Positions 1 through 12,332 of a DNA stretch of 64,000 nucleotides are shown here, piece by piece (position 1 is the stretch's first letter; each line of letters starts with the position of its first letter). The stretch is from Rhipidocladum racemiflorum (lineage: Eukaryota > Streptophyta > Magnoliopsida > Poales > Poaceae). The notes beneath the pieces are model-generated. The model was not told the origin of the DNA. It saw only the letters and a program-made list of their open reading frames with translations, and ran no database searches. Made by a program: the position numbers and the translations under genes. The stretch is from the NCBI GenBank assembly GCA_036346355.1, contig CM070577.1:19281666-19345665 (forward strand), given 5' to 3'.

Positions 1-1424
1 AAAATCAAATCATTATTTCGAATTAATAAATCATTTTCTTTTCGAAATTAATTATTGCGTCGGCCAGGACACGTGTCGGTCTCTCGATTGGTCCGGCGTC
101 GGCGGTTCATGGGCGTGGTCCATGGTTTGGCTCGGTCTACCGTGGACCTGGTCCACGGCTCACGTGTGACCAAGCAGGTGGGACCCACCGGTGGCGTCGT
201 GGGTGACGTCCGCGGTCGCGATCGACATCTGAGACCCGGCGTGTCGATGACCCACGCCGCAGCGTGGGCGCGGCGGTTCAGCTCCACTGGGCATGTAGCG
301 CGATCCGGCGTTGATTTGAAAATCAACGGTCCGTCGGATCGATGACGACGCGTTTGGGGTGAGCGTGGTCAATCCGGACCGTTGGATCTAAATCCAACGG
401 TTGAGATTGGATCTCGGGAATCGCCGCGTGGTTCTCACCGTGGGAGGGCGTGGCACAATCCGGGGCGTCGGATCTTGATCGGACGGTCCACGAGCTTCGC
501 GAGGTCCGGTGATGGCGCTTGGCGAGGCTTGGGTATCGGAGGACGAAGATTCGCCGACCTCCAGCGGCGTTCCGAGGTCTCCGGCGAGATGAAGTGCGGC
601 GCCCGAGTTCGCCTCGTCGCGAGGACCTCGAATCTGGCCACGAGGCGGAGGATGGCGAGGCACGGCGGAACAAAGCAAAACCGTGGCGGAGAAGAGAGCT
701 ACTACGGCGGCGATTGCGGTTAAGCGGCGGCTAGGGCTCGGCCGGGCTAGGGTTTAGTGCGCCCGGAAAAGGGCAACCTCGGGCGATGTCCCACGCATTA
801 AATAACCCCGGGATGCGCGCACAAATCGGAACCCTAACGGAACACGGCGGCTACGCGGCGGAGGAATCCGGCTCGGATTCGGCGGGGACGACGACGGAGA
901 GCCGTCCACGTGGCGCGATCGACGGTCACGATCGCGCGGGCGCGATCGGATCCGGCCCGGTTTCGGCTCGAACCGTTGCGGTCCAATCCGGACGTTGGAT
1001 CCCGATCCAACGGTCGGGATCGAGTAGGGTTAGGATTGGGTTCGGTCGAGTCAGTTGGCTCGGGTCGGACTCGAGTCCGACTCGGGTTCCGACTCGGTCG
1101 GATGAACAGTACTCGACCCGATTGATTTTCCAGCGATTTAATATTCAAAATAATTTCCAGAAATTCATTTAATTCAAGAAAAATAGCAAAATACTCAGAA
1201 AAATTCCAGAAAAATTGTGGAAAATATTTTGGGACAATTTTGACTCAAATAAAATATTTCCAACAAATTTTTATTTGCAAAGTTAAATTCTTTAATTATT
1301 TCACAATGGAATAAATTCAAATAAATTCCAAATAAATCCAAACAAATTCCAGAAAATTCCAAAAATTCACCAAAGTGCCAAATCACACATGAATTTAAGA
1401 AAAGAAAAATTTTGGGGTGTTACA
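1..1424 (-). mobile_element. Partial LTR of chromovirus family A (leftmost copy)
   Basis: On the minus strand this LTR begins with TGTAACACCCC at 1424 and runs off the left edge of the window. It aligns along its length with the LTRs at 2837-5289, 23748-27181, 27329-30822 and 42112-45613 (the last on the opposite strand). It holds the promoter end of the LTR: a TATTTAAT-like box near 797-806 read on the minus strand, short palindromes that pair GTTGGATC with GATCCAAC, and ACGT-core sites such as ACACGTGTC near 69-78. It has no protein-coding content of its own. Being adjacent to a chromodomain tail and polypurine tract identifies it as a 3-prime LTR. Confidence 0.9.
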
Positions 1425-1672
1425 AACCTCCCCCCCCCCTTAACAGAATCTCGTCCCCGAGATTCAGGGCTTACTAAAGAATAGGTTCGGAAACTCTTTC
1501 TTCAAATCCTCTTCGCGCTCCCAAGTCGCTTCACTCTCCGCGTGGTTGCTCCATTGAACTCTGCAGAAACGGGTTGACTTGTTTCTCGTCTCTCGGTCCA
1601 TTGTGTCCAGAATCTTCACTGGGTGCTCCTTGTAGGTCAGATCTTCTTGCAGCTCAATTGACTCTAGCGGTG
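1425..1672 (-). pseudogene. Polypurine tract and C-terminal chromodomain fragment of a family A pol gene
   Basis: On the minus strand this reads as the end of a chromovirus integrase, including a chromodomain with VQWSNHAESEATWERE and a TGA stop at 1464-1466. A purine-rich tract (poly-C on plus, 1427-1440) lies next to the LTR and is the expected primer for plus-strand DNA synthesis. Chromodomains of this class direct integrase to modified chromatin. The upstream part of pol is missing because a B-type LTR starts at 1673, right after the target sequence CGGTG (1668-1672). The same junction recurs at 5530-5535, so this is a duplicated copy and not an independent insertion. Confidence 0.85.
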
Positions 1673-2836
1673 TGTAATATCCCGAGTATTTCTATACTCG
1701 AGTCACTGTACATTTGTACTCAAACACTATTCAATAATACACTGTTCTTGTGTGTTTCTGTATTTTGAGCTGAGTAGACTCGACTGGGATCCAAAAGAAC
1801 CCTTTAACTTAATTAAACTCACTCAAAATCAAATCGAGTTCAATTGCGGTTCGTAATTGTCCTTTTGGACAAATTGGAAATTTAGGAAATTAAATGTCTA
1901 AAAGTCCTCAAAAACTATCCAAAATATCTTAGAAGTATTCAAAATCAGCTTTAGATGTTTGAATCTTCAAGTTTTGGCATTGGACCAAAATACCCTCCAT
2001 AAGTGCATAGTGCCCACATGTGTTTTAAGCCACTCCAAGCCTCCAACCAGCCATTTCCTTATTTCCCCACCTCCTCCCACACATTTTGAGGAAGGAGAAG
2101 GAGAAAGAGAAGAAGAAGGCCACCCAAATCCGCGGATTCCGGGCGATTCAACCGACGAAAATCGAATCGGAGGCTGGATTTTGCGTCCTCATCGCGTTCC
2201 CCATCTTCTCAACCCCTTCAAGTGAGTATTCCATCGAGATTCATCGATGTCTCTTGGAGTTCCCGTGGTGCTTTTGCGATCTGACCTGATTTCTTGACTC
2301 GGTCGATCCTCTTGCCGTAGCTACGACTCTTTTCTCCTGTAGCCGCATTTCATCAAGTTTTCCCAAACCCTAGCCTAGGCCATGTCTAGGTACCATGTGT
2401 TCAACATCGCATAGCAATTACCTTTAAAATCTAGACTCAGGTCGTCGTTAGGTCCGTTTAACTCTATAGTCGACCTGGCTTTTAGCCATCTTCAAAATCG
2501 AGCATGCTCTCGCTAGGTCTTCGGTTTGTCGGAGTTCTAGTGAGGTAGAGCACGTATAGATTTTTCCCATAGCACTTCTGGTAGCTAGAGCCGCTATCAG
2601 AAGAATCGGAATTCAATTCTGATAAGCCGGATTCTATTTTATTTAATTAGGTGTTAAGTGTTTTCACAAAATACTAGGAGTCCGTAGCTTGAATCAACGA
2701 TTCTATTAGCTCTTCTGATAGCCGTAGTCGCGATCAGAAGAGTCAGAATTCAATTTGTCGCATCCTACACAAAGTTATCAGCTCTAGGTCACTCTATTTG
2801 CGAAAAATCGTAGAGGTCCGATGACCAAATGGATAG
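1673..2836 (+). mobile_element. Truncated 5-prime LTR of chromovirus B (duplicated copy)
   Basis: It starts TGTAATATCCCGAG, follows target sequence CGGTG, and matches the first 1.17 kb of the complete B LTRs (5535-10044, 13756-18267). The match stops after GGATAG at 2836, where the sequence switches to the middle of an A LTR. No PBS, coding region or second LTR follows, so this is a fragment made by duplication and not a separate insertion. Confidence 0.9.
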
Positions 2837-5289
2837 TTGACACCCTGAGGTCCCACAGGTACGTTATTAGCAACTTAATCAACTAGGTCCGTCCCATTAC
2901 AGACATGTGGTTGCACGTTTGACCCAGTTCAAAGGCTTGCAAGGTTAAGTCCTTAGGGTGACCAGGGCAAGACTACCCGAAGAACCAAACCAACGTTCCC
3001 GGTGCCACAACTGGCCCACCTGATCATTCTTGCCACATGCCCCGATCAAAAACTATTTATCAAACCCCAGTTGATTACCATGCACCACGTGCCATCAACA
3101 TCACAACACATGATACCTTTCCAAAACAGGTTCAATATATCATTAAGTCAACGTTAACATTTGATTGTCCAAAATCATGTCACGAGCACGTAGCAGGTCT
3201 AAGCAATATACTACAACGGTCTAAATTCCCACGTTGGCAATTTAGTAATGTCCAACTTAGTAAACCACAACTAGGGTGACAAGGGTCATGGCACATATTT
3301 AATTAACCAAAGTGTCATACAGCAATTAGGCATTTATCTAATTCCCCAGAATTAAATAATAGTACTTTCTAATTGAACTAGCATGCAATACATTGAATCA
3401 AAATAGATTTCAAAATGGGAGCAACATGGTCAAAGCACAACTTGCCTTCAAAAAGTACTTGCTCTTGGTCCTGAGCTGGCTCCTGGGTCAATACTTCTCC
3501 TTCGAATCCTTCCGGCACTTCAACGTCTACTCGTAACGCGTGCAAATAGCAACAAATGAATAAAACAGTAGACAAAAGTGTCCAAACATCCAAATAAAGT
3601 TCATAAACAGAGAGAACATAATTTTATGAATTTTTAGAAACTGGAATCGTCAAATTCGGAGTTCAAATGAAAAAGATACAAGCATTTAAAGTTTAAATAA
3701 TCAATTAAATAATAATACAGAGAAAAACTTTAGTCCAAAAATTAAATAAAATTCACCATTAGGTAGATCTCAATTTTATACAAATTTAGAAATTTGAATC
3801 ACTCAAATCGGAGTTGAAAGCATAAAAGTTATAAGCGTTTGAAGTTTGAATCAAAATCAAATCATTATTTCGAATTAATAAATTATTTTCTTTTTCGGAA
3901 ATTAATTATTGCGTCAACAAGGACACGTGTCGGTCTCTGATTGGTCCGCTGACGTCAGCCGGTTCATGGACGTGGTCCATGGTTTGGCTCGGGTCTACCG
4001 TGGACCTGGTCCACGGCTCACGCAACCGACAGTGGGACCCACCGGTGGCGTCGTGGGTGGCGTCCGCGGTGCGATCGGCCGACACGCGGACCCGGCGTGT
4101 CAGTGACCCACGCACGCGCGCGTGGGCGCGGCGGTTCAGCTCCCTGGGCATGTGGCACGATCCGGGCCGTTGATTTGAAAATCAACGGTCCCGATCGGAT
4201 CTGATGACGCACGTTTGGGGTGAACGTGGTCAATCCGGACCGTTGGATCTAAATCCAACGGTTGAGATTGGATCTGGGAATCGCACGTGGTTCTCACCGT
4301 GGGAGGACGTGGCACAATCCGGGACGTCGGATCTTGATCGGACGGTCCACAGAGCTCGCGGGGTCCGGTGATGGCGCGGCGAGGCTTGGGTATCGGAGAC
4401 GAAGACGGCGACCTCCCGCGCGGCGTTTCCGAGGGTCTCCGGCGAGATGAAGTGCGCGCCCAGGTTCGCCTCGTCGCGAGGACCTCGAATCCGCCACGAG
4501 CGGCGGAGGATGGCAGACGGCGGCGGAACAAAGCAAAAACCGTGGCGGAGAAGAGAGCTACTACGGCGAGCGATTGCGGTTAAGCGGCGGCGGCTAGGGC
4601 TCAGCGGGCTAGGGTTTCGGGTGCGCACGGAAAAGGGCAACCTCGGGCGATGTCCCACGCATTAAATAACCCCGGGATGCGCGCACAAATCGGAACCCTA
4701 ACGGAACACGGCGGCTACGCGGCGGAGGAATCCGGCTCGGATTCGGCGGGGACGACGACGGAGAGCCGTTCACGTGGCGCGATCGACGATCACGATCGCG
4801 CGGGCGCGATCGGATCCGGCCCGGTTTCGGCTCGAACCGATGCGGTCCAATCTGGACCGTTGGATCCCGATCCAACGGTCGGGATCGAGTAGGGTTAGGA
4901 TTGGGTTCGGTCGAGTCAGTTGGCTCGGGTCGGACTCGAGTCCGACTCGGGTTCCGACTCGGTCGGATGAATAGTACTCGACCCGATTGATTTTCCAGCG
5001 ATTTAATATTCAAAATAATTTCCAGAAATTCATTTAATTCAAGAAAAATAGCAAAATACTCAGAAAAATTCCAGAAAAATTGTGGAAAATATTTTGGGAC
5101 AATTTTGACTCAAATAAAATATTTCCAACAAATTTTTATTTGCAAAGTTAAATTCTTTAATTATTTCACAATGGAATAAATTCAATTAAATTCCAAATAA
5201 ATCCAAACAAATTCCAGAAAATTCCAAAAATTCACCAAAGTGCCAAATCACACATGAATTTAAGAAAAGAAAAATTTTGGGGTGTTACA
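2837..5289 (-). mobile_element. 3-prime LTR of chromovirus A1, truncated at its distal end
   Basis: It matches the intact A LTR from position 24679 to its TGTAACACCCC end, so on the minus strand it lacks about the last 930 bases. It contains the LTR-embedded short reading frame (3378-3593, minus), ACGT-core sites and the TATTTAAT-like promoter box. The missing end was lost at the tandem-duplication junction at 2836/2837. The adjacent polypurine tract and chromodomain tail (5290-5534) show it served as the 3-prime LTR. Confidence 0.9.
3378..3593 (-). other. LTR-embedded 71-codon open frame, conserved in A LTRs
   Basis: The short frame reads a hydrophobic N-terminus (WTLLSTVLFICCYLHALR) followed by an acidic stretch with VPEGFEGEVLTQEP and FEGKLCFDHV. 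Equivalent frames occur at 28807-29034 (minus) and 43913-44140 (plus). A frameshifted one lies at 25252-25434 (minus). The frame stays open in three LTR copies that differ in many bases. I know of no named family for it, and whether it is translated is unknown. Confidence 0.4.
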
Positions 5290-5534
5290 AACCTCCCCCC
5301 CTTAACAGAATCTCGTCCCCGAGATTCAGGGCTTACTAAAGAATAGGTTCGGAAACTCTTTCTTCAAATCCTCTTCGCGCTCCCAAGTCGCTTCACTCTC
5401 CGCGTGGTTGCTCCATTGAACTCTGCAGAAACGGGTTGACTTGTTTCTCGTCTCTCGGTCCATTGTGTCCAGAATCTTCACTGGGTGCTCCTTGTAGGTC
5501 AGATCTTCTTGCAGCTCAATTGACTCTAGCGGTG
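5290..5534 (-). pseudogene. A1 polypurine tract and chromodomain tail, cut by B
   Basis: The stop codon is at 5326-5328 on the minus strand. Upstream of it are the chromodomain (VQWSNHAESEATWERE) and the linker reading DTMDRETRNKSTR. Coding is interrupted at 5534 by element B. It resumes at 18273, where integrase C-terminal sequence continues. The five bases CGGTG at 5530-5534 are the target duplication of B. Confidence 0.88.
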
Positions 5535-8500
5535 TGTAATATCCCGAGTATTTCTATACTCGAGTCACTGTACATTTGTACTCAAACACTATTCAATAAT
5601 ACACTGTTCTTGTGTGTTTCTGTATTTTGAGCTGAGTAGACTCGACTGGGATCCAAAAGAACCCTTTAACTTAATTAAACTCACTCAAAATCAAATCGAG
5701 TTCAATTGCGGTTCGTAATTGTCCTTTTGGACAAATTGGAAATTTAGGAAATTAAATGTCTAAAAGTCCTCAAAAACTATCCAAAATATCTTAGAAGTAT
5801 TCAAAATCAGCTTTAGATGTTTGAATCTTCAAGTTTTGGCATTGGACCAAAATACCCTCCATAAGTGCATAGTGCCCACATGTGTTTTAAGCCACTCCAA
5901 GCCTCCAACCAGCCATTTCCTTATTTCCCCACCTCCTCCCACACATTTTGAGGAAGGAGAAGGAGAAAGAGAAGAAGAAGGCCACCCAAATCCGCGGATT
6001 AAGGCGATTCAACCGACGGAAAATCGAATCGGAGGCTGGATTTTGCGTCCTCATCGCGTTCCCCATCTTCTCAACCCCTTCAAGTGAGTATTCCATCGAG
6101 ATTCATCGATGTCTCTTGGAGTTCCCGTGGTGCTTTTGCGATCTGACCTGATTTCTTGACTCCCGGGTCGATCCTCTTGCCGTAGCTACGACTCTTTTCT
6201 CCTGTAGCTTCGCATTTCATCAAGTTTTCCCAAACCCTAGCCTAGGCCATGTCTAGGTACCATGTGTTCAACGCATCGCATAGCAATTCTGCTTTAAAAT
6301 CTAGACTCAGGTCGTCGTTAGGTCCGTTTAACTCTATAGTCGACCTGGCTTTTAGCCATCTTCAAAATCGAGCATGCTCTCGCTAGGTCTTCGGTTTGTC
6401 GGAGTTCTAGTGAGGTAGAGCACGTATAGATTTTTCCCATAGCACTTCTGGTAGCTAGAGCCGCTATCAGAAGAATCGGAATTCAATTCTGATAAGCCGG
6501 ATTCTATTTTATTTAATTAGGTGTTAAGTGTTTTCACAAAATACTAGGAGTCCGTAGCTTGAATCAACGATTCTATTAGCTCTTCTGATAGCCGTAGTCG
6601 CGATCAGAAGAGTCAGAATTCAATTTGTCGCATCCTACACAAAGTTGTCAGCTCTAGGTCACTCTATTTGCGAAAAATCGTAGAGGTCCGATGACCAAAT
6701 GGATAGCCCCTATAGCTTTCTAGCTAGTAGAAACCCCGATAAAAAAATACGGAGTTTAGTTTTGACCATTTTGCAGCATACTTTGCTGCTCTAGGTCTCA
6801 ATTGGTTGAATAAAATCCTAGAGCTCCGGAGCACGAATCGACTTCACCATTAGTCTTCTTAGAGGCTAAAAGCAGGTGGCTAAAAATGCTAGATTTGCAT
6901 TTTAGCACTTCGCATTTTATTTTAATAATTAGAGGGCCCAAAGCCGTTCTTGGCTTTTCGCTTGATTCGCCTCGTTTAAGGTCCCTAAGGTTGAAAGCAT
7001 GCTTCACGTGTGCTTTAGATCCCATTTTGGCCCTTTTCCGACTTTTGTCGTGCCGGGTAAATCTGGGAGTTACGCGGACGTTTGATCAAAAGTCCGAGTA
7101 GGTTAAGTCAATTTTGGCGGTGATTGGCTCCGATAAGTCATTATTACCTCCAAGTGTCTAGCTGCGGGTCGAGCGAAGTTTCACGACATTCTTGATCAAA
7201 ACGACCTTTTGACGGTTTTGATCGTTTTTGGTCGTTAACGGTCGTTTTGATCGTTTTTGCCGTTTTTGCGAATTAGATGCAAATTGCTAATCTACCGAGC
7301 GTTTTAGTTAGGTGTTGAGTGTTAGAACCCGTATAGGGAACCCACACGCGGATTCGATCGCGTTTGGACTCAATACGGACTCAAAAACGGTTTTGTCGGA
7401 AATTACTCCGCGGTTTTTCATTTTGATTCAATTTTGGTCAATTTCATTAGGAATTGCTTTGCAACCGATCCAACTAAGTCCTAAATATCTTGCTTTAGCT
7501 TGTTGCGTTGTCGGAAACCTGTTTTGCGCAAAAATCCGCAAAATTGGCCGTTTAACGGATTTCCGACAAAACGATCGTTTTCGGCCGTTTCGGCAAATTT
7601 GTCGCTTTTAGGGCCGAAAGGTTTTTCTTCGATCTTTCGAGCGTTTTAGCACCTAGTTATGTACCTGAGGCCATATTGAGGCTCCACATGCAAATTTAAT
7701 TGCATTTGTCTTCAATTTACGTATTTTTATTCACGTAGGTAAAGAATACGCCTTTTTCGTCGTTTAGCTCGGTTGATCATTTCAACTTCAAACAAGTTCC
7801 AATAAGTCCCATTAGGTATGTTATACCTATTTTTAGGTATTTCACTAAGTTTAGTTGGGTTTTACTTCATTTTGCACGTTTTAATCCATTTTGGCACTTG
7901 TTCGGCCGAAATGGACATAATAGGTCATAGTTTCACATTTTCTTCGTTTTCTTCATTTCTTTCTCCTTTAAATATTTAAGTGGGTCTTATTTGATGTTTA
8001 GTTGGCATTTGTGCATTTAAATCTTGCTTTTGCTAAGTTGTATTTCTTTTTGTCGTTTTTGTTGCTTTGACCGATTAGAGGCTAGCGAGTCGGGTTTCAC
8101 CTCGAACGACCCGAACATCATCCCGGACATCACCGAAGTGCAACAACAAGGCAAGCACCTCCTTTGACCATCTTGAAACCTATATTTCACGATGTTTACT
8201 TTGATTTCTCAAACTATATGCATTGTTTATATTCAGTAAAGTGCTAGTTTGTGGGAATGGTAGATATACCCTGATTTGGTGGTTTTTCCTCAATTAAATT
8301 CCCAGAGTTCATTGATAGCCTTAGTAGGGTTGGACAATTAATAAAATGTCACTTGGGTATAAACGACTTAGTAATTGCATATGCTTAGACACTGCAATAG
8401 AGATGAGCAAAGTCAGTCATTTACCAAATGCTCAAAACTTATGATAATTGTAACTGGTTTTGGAAATGTTGTGGAAATGTGACTTGTAAAGGTAATTTGA

Positions 8501-10044
8501 TAAAAATGTGCAGTGTCTAGTTGGTAATTAGACTTGGCGGGAGGTATAATATGTGCTAGTTAAACATGGTGGCGATTGGTTGGCGAGTTAAGTGGAGTTC
8601 CCGCTTGAGTCACTAGGCAAAAATATAAGGACCGAACTTGTGACGGTTTTTGAATGAACACTGCAATCGCGCAATGCTGGGATGGGGCAGCCTGTTTTAG
8701 TACTGAAGTGTGAGGATAGCCATGCCTGTTGGTAGGCCGAAGTGTGGACCTTTTCCCGTGTTGAGCGATCCAAGCGCGGTGTGTGTGTCCTCACGACCCA
8801 CCGTATGCACCTTCGTGAGTGCGCTTGTACTTATGCAGCGGGGAATCTCTCCAGTTCATGTTTGATTGATACAACGGTGTACGCCTTGCTATGGGATAAT
8901 GCCGCGGCAAAAACTCGCCGTCGTCACGATGGATATTCCGTGGCCGCCTGAGTGGTGGTTGGCCTCTTATCGCCATAGTAGTGGGTTTATCGTCGCCGGT
9001 CTTTGGGGTGTGGCTATAGCCTCAACGATGGGAAAGAATAGATCATTCTTGTATATCGGATACCTCGTGTATCGCGTGTACCCTGGATGATAGGGATGCA
9101 AGTCTGAGTTGTGTTTGGGTAAAGTGCGCAAACTCTGCAGAGTATCAAATAATTCTAATCGATTAGCCATGCTCACGGTTATGAGCAAATCTTCTTTAAT
9201 CATATCAAGTATAGAAATTTGGTTCGGTTTTGAAAATGAAAATCTATTTCGGAGTCTATCTAAAGTATGTGGATCGATATGGTACTTGATGGATTTATGA
9301 ATGAGTGAATATGGTATTTGGAGGATTTATGAATATATGGATGTCAATTCGTATTTCAACTGCGATCATGGATGGTGGCAGTTGAGAGACTCAAATGTTA
9401 CATATATTATAAATATGTTTTATTCAAAATGCTGTCTTTCAAATTATGTATTACATTTCGATGAACTGTTTCAAATCCTGCTTTTCGCAATAGACTTAGT
9501 GTAGTAGCCATTTCAATCGTATCAGCCTGCATATTAATTATATTTGCATACACTAAAGTCTTGCGAGTACATACGTGTACTCACCGTTGCTGCTAACCCT
9601 TTTTCCTCAGAGGATGTTTCTGATGATGATGTCCTGGATGTCGGCGAGCCCCAGTTCTGCGAGTGTTGCGGCTTCGTAGGTCTTGCCTCCATCGATGCTT
9701 TGTGGGGTGTTGTCGCCATTACCGGGTTTTGTTGTCTTTTGTTTCCGCTGTCGTTCTATTTTGGAGTCTGTATTGTACTTGTACCAGATTTACACCCAGT
9801 TATGTAAATTACCTTAGTTTATCTCTCTGTGCATTGATAATCGGGTTGTGGTACGCAGCGATCTTGGGCTCTTGATCCAGGGATCCGATGATCGGATGCG
9901 TCACGCACCGGTCCGGTTAAGGGTTCGATCCCGTCGATCGAATTTTTAGATTCAGATTTTCGTGTCGAGGCTTCCTGTTGCTATACGGTGCTATACGCTA
10001 CTGATGACGGCGTCTGATGCGGTATAGGAAGAGGGGTGCTCACA
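5535..10044 (+). repeat. 5-prime LTR of chromovirus B
   Basis: It is 4510 bases long and starts TGTAATATCC and ends GGTGCTCACA. It has no convincing protein-coding frame. Features inside include a 13-base inverted repeat (7194-7206 and 7240-7252), a block shared with A LTRs around CTCTGCAGAGTAT (9130-9145), and a palindromic GAGTACATACGTGTACTCAC (9565-9584). It matches the 3-prime LTR almost base for base apart from scattered short differences. Confidence 0.95.
7194..7252. repeat. Inverted repeat within the B LTR
   Basis: GATCAAAACGACC at 7194-7206 is inverted at 7240-7252, with GTTTTGATCG and GGTCGTTAACGG motifs between the arms. The same arrangement recurs in the 3-prime LTR near 15410-15475. 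It could form a hairpin or be a protein-binding palindrome. No function can be assigned. Confidence 0.6.
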
Positions 10045-10048
10045 GCGT

Positions 10049-10060
10049 TGGTATCAGAGC
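10049..10060 (+). promoter_or_regulatory. Primer-binding site of B (tRNA-iMet type)
   Basis: TGGTATCAGAGC lies four bases inside the 5-prime LTR end. It is complementary to the 3-prime end of plant initiator tRNA-Met, the usual minus-strand primer of Tekay-type chromoviruses. Confidence 0.9.
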
Positions 10061-10393
10061 CAATGACTGCAGGAAGACTTAGTTAGCCTGGTCGTTAGAC
10101 TTAGGAACAGATTTTCCTCTCAAAATTTATTTTGAAGTTACAAATCTTAATTGGAAAATGTAGAATGCTATTCTTGTCCATTCTATAGCTTTTCTCTTAT
10201 CTACTTTTCAAAATGAATCTGATCTTAATCCAAATTTCAAATTTTGTTTCTTTCTTCTATCTTGTTCAAAAGAATTAGAAGGAACACGGGTTTAGCTCAG
10301 AATGGGTTAAGGTTAGATGTCTGTGATTGTAATTAGGGATTATTTTGTCGTTTCCCTGAGTTGGTTTTTGAATTGGTTCTTATGCTTCTTTGA
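10061..10393 (+). other. B leader; gag is absent
   Basis: Only about 330 AT-rich bases separate the primer site from the protease. No gag motifs (major homology-like region, CCHC knuckle) are found in any frame. Family A, by comparison, has more than 1 kb of gag here. The stretch is either the normal untranslated leader joined to the gag-pol boundary after a deletion, or unrelated filler. Confidence 0.75.
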
Positions 10394-11560
10394 ATGAATG
10401 CTTTTAGTATGTTTGTGTTGGGTACGTTGTCTGTTCATTCCGTGCCCACTTTGGTTCTATTTGACTCTGGAGCGTCGCATTCCTTTATTTCTTCACAGTT
10501 TGTTGCTCAGCATGAGGTCTGTTCTTTGTACCTCGAGAAGTACTTGTTGATCCGTTCGCCTGGATCTGTTTTGACTGCCGAGCTCGTGAGTCCAGGGGTT
10601 AGAATTGAGATCAACGGGGTAGATTTTTGGGGTGATCTTATCAACATTGAGACATCAGGTCTTGATGTGATTCTGGGTATGGATTGGTTGTCCAAGAATC
10701 AGGGGCAAATTGATTGTGCCAGGAGGTCAATTTCATTAGTCAACCCTGATGGCATTGCTGTTACCTTTTCTTCTCGTTCCGGCAGCAGCCTTTACTCGGT
10801 GCTCTTTACATTCCGAGACCCGATCAGTACGGTGATATGTGAGTACCCGATGTGTTCCACGATGAGTTGCCAGGTTTGCCACGATCGTGATTTGGAGTTC
10901 ATCATCGATCTCTTACCTGGCACTTCTCCAATTTCTAAGCGTCAGACAGATGCCTGGCGATGAGCTGATTGAGTTGAAGACTCAGCTCAAGGAGCAGTTA
11001 GAGAAGGGGTTCATTCGTCCCAGTTCTTCTCCCTGGGGCAGTCCAGTTCTGTTTGTGAAGAAGAAAGACGGCACTCTTCGCATGTGCGTTGATTACCGGT
11101 CTTTGAATGAGGTCACTGTCAAGAACAAGTATCCTCTCCCTCGGATCGACGATTTGTTTGACCAATTAGGCGGAGCTCGAGTCTTCTCCAAAATAGACTT
11201 GAGATCCGGCTATTTTCAGCTCAAGATCCGTCCGGAGGATATTGTGAAGACCGCATTCACTACTCGCTACGGTCTGTACGAGTACACAGTTGTTTCATTT
11301 GGCCTCACCAATGCACCAGCCACCTTCATGAATCTGATGAACAAAGTCTTCATGGAGTTCCTTGATAGATTTGTGGTTGTGTTCATTGATGACATCCTCA
11401 TATACTCTAAGGATGATGATGAGCACGCACTTCACTTGCATATGGTGCTTAGCAAGCTTCGCGAGCATCAGTTGTATGCCAAGTTCAGTAAGTGCGAGTT
11501 CTGGCTCAAGCAAGTGGAGTTTCTGGGGCATGTCTGTCGAGGAAGGTGGGGTAGCAGTTG
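10394..11560 (+). pseudogene. B pol, part 1: aspartic protease and reverse transcriptase
   Basis: The first frame (10394-10963) holds a retroviral-type protease with the active-site motif LFDSGASHSF and the downstream hallmark ILGMDWLS. A frameshift near 10940-10952 then moves to the frame running to 11561. This is reverse transcriptase with SSPWGSPVLFVKKKDG, RIDDLFDQL, SKIDLRSGY, SFGLTNAPATFM and the catalytic FIDDILIYS. RT would copy the element RNA to cDNA in cytoplasmic particles. The frame breaks again near 11540. The upstream gag is missing, so no complete Gag-Pol can be made from this copy. Confidence 0.88.
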
Positions 11561-12332
11561 ATCCACGCAAGGTATAGGATGTACTCAGTTGGGAGCAGCC
11601 CCGCAATGTCCCTGAGATTCGGAGTTTTCTCGGTCTTGCCGGATACTATCGCCGGTTTATCGAGAACTTCTCCAAGATTGCTAAGCCAATGACAGCGCTA
11701 CTCAAGAAGGAGAAGAAATTCGAGTGGTCACCTGGTTGTGAGTCCAGTTTTCAGGAGATGAAGAATAGACTCACCACTGCACCAGTGTTGGTCCTTCCTG
11801 ACATTCACAAGAACTTCGATGTCTATTGTGATGCATCCCGTCTTGGACTTGGTTGTGTGTTGATGCAGGAGGGCAAAGTGGTTGCTTATGCTTCTCGACA
11901 CTAAAGCCTCATGAAGCCAATTACCCGACGCATGATTTGGAGCTTGCAGCTGTTGTTCATGCTCTCAAGCTGTGGCGACATTATCTCATAGGAAACAGAT
12001 GTGAGATCTACACCGACCACAAAAGCTTAAAGTACTTCTTTTCGCAGCCAGATCTGAATTTGAGACAGCGTCGATGGCTAGAGCTGATCAAAGACTATGA
12101 TTTGGGTATTCATTACCATCCTGGCAAGGCGAATGTGGTTGCAGATGCCCTCAGTCGCAAGCTGCACACAGTGAATGCCTTGGGTGTCATTGGCCAGTCT
12201 CAGCTGGTTGAAGAGTTTCAGAAGCTCAATCTAGAAGTGGTTGAGTATGGTTACATTTCTGCTTTATCCTTACAACCCACTCTAGAGTCTCATATTCAGG
12301 CAGCTCAACTCCAAGATGATCTTTGTGATTGA
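11561..12332 (+). pseudogene. B pol, part 2: RNase H
   Basis: After the frameshift the RT connection continues (IRSFLGLAGYYRRFIENFS), with an in-frame TAG at about 11575. The RNase H domain follows with its acidic residues in FDVYCDAS, HDLELAAVVHAL, IYTDHKSLKYF and VVADALSRK. A further frameshift lies near 11895, just after VVAYASR. RNase H would degrade the RNA strand during reverse transcription. The catalytic residues are all present, so the damage is to continuity and not to the active site. Confidence 0.85.

Noticed and set aside
1425..1445. Long poly-C run as a G-quadruplex candidate
   Set aside because: It is the polypurine tract of the element. Its variable length between copies is more simply explained by slippage or sequencing error.
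4609..5013. 134-codon GC-rich frame in the A LTR, repeated at 834-1148 and 26545-26994
   Set aside because: It recurs only because the LTR is repeated, with Ser/Arg/Pro low-complexity translation of palindromic GC-rich sequence. Frame ends vary between copies.
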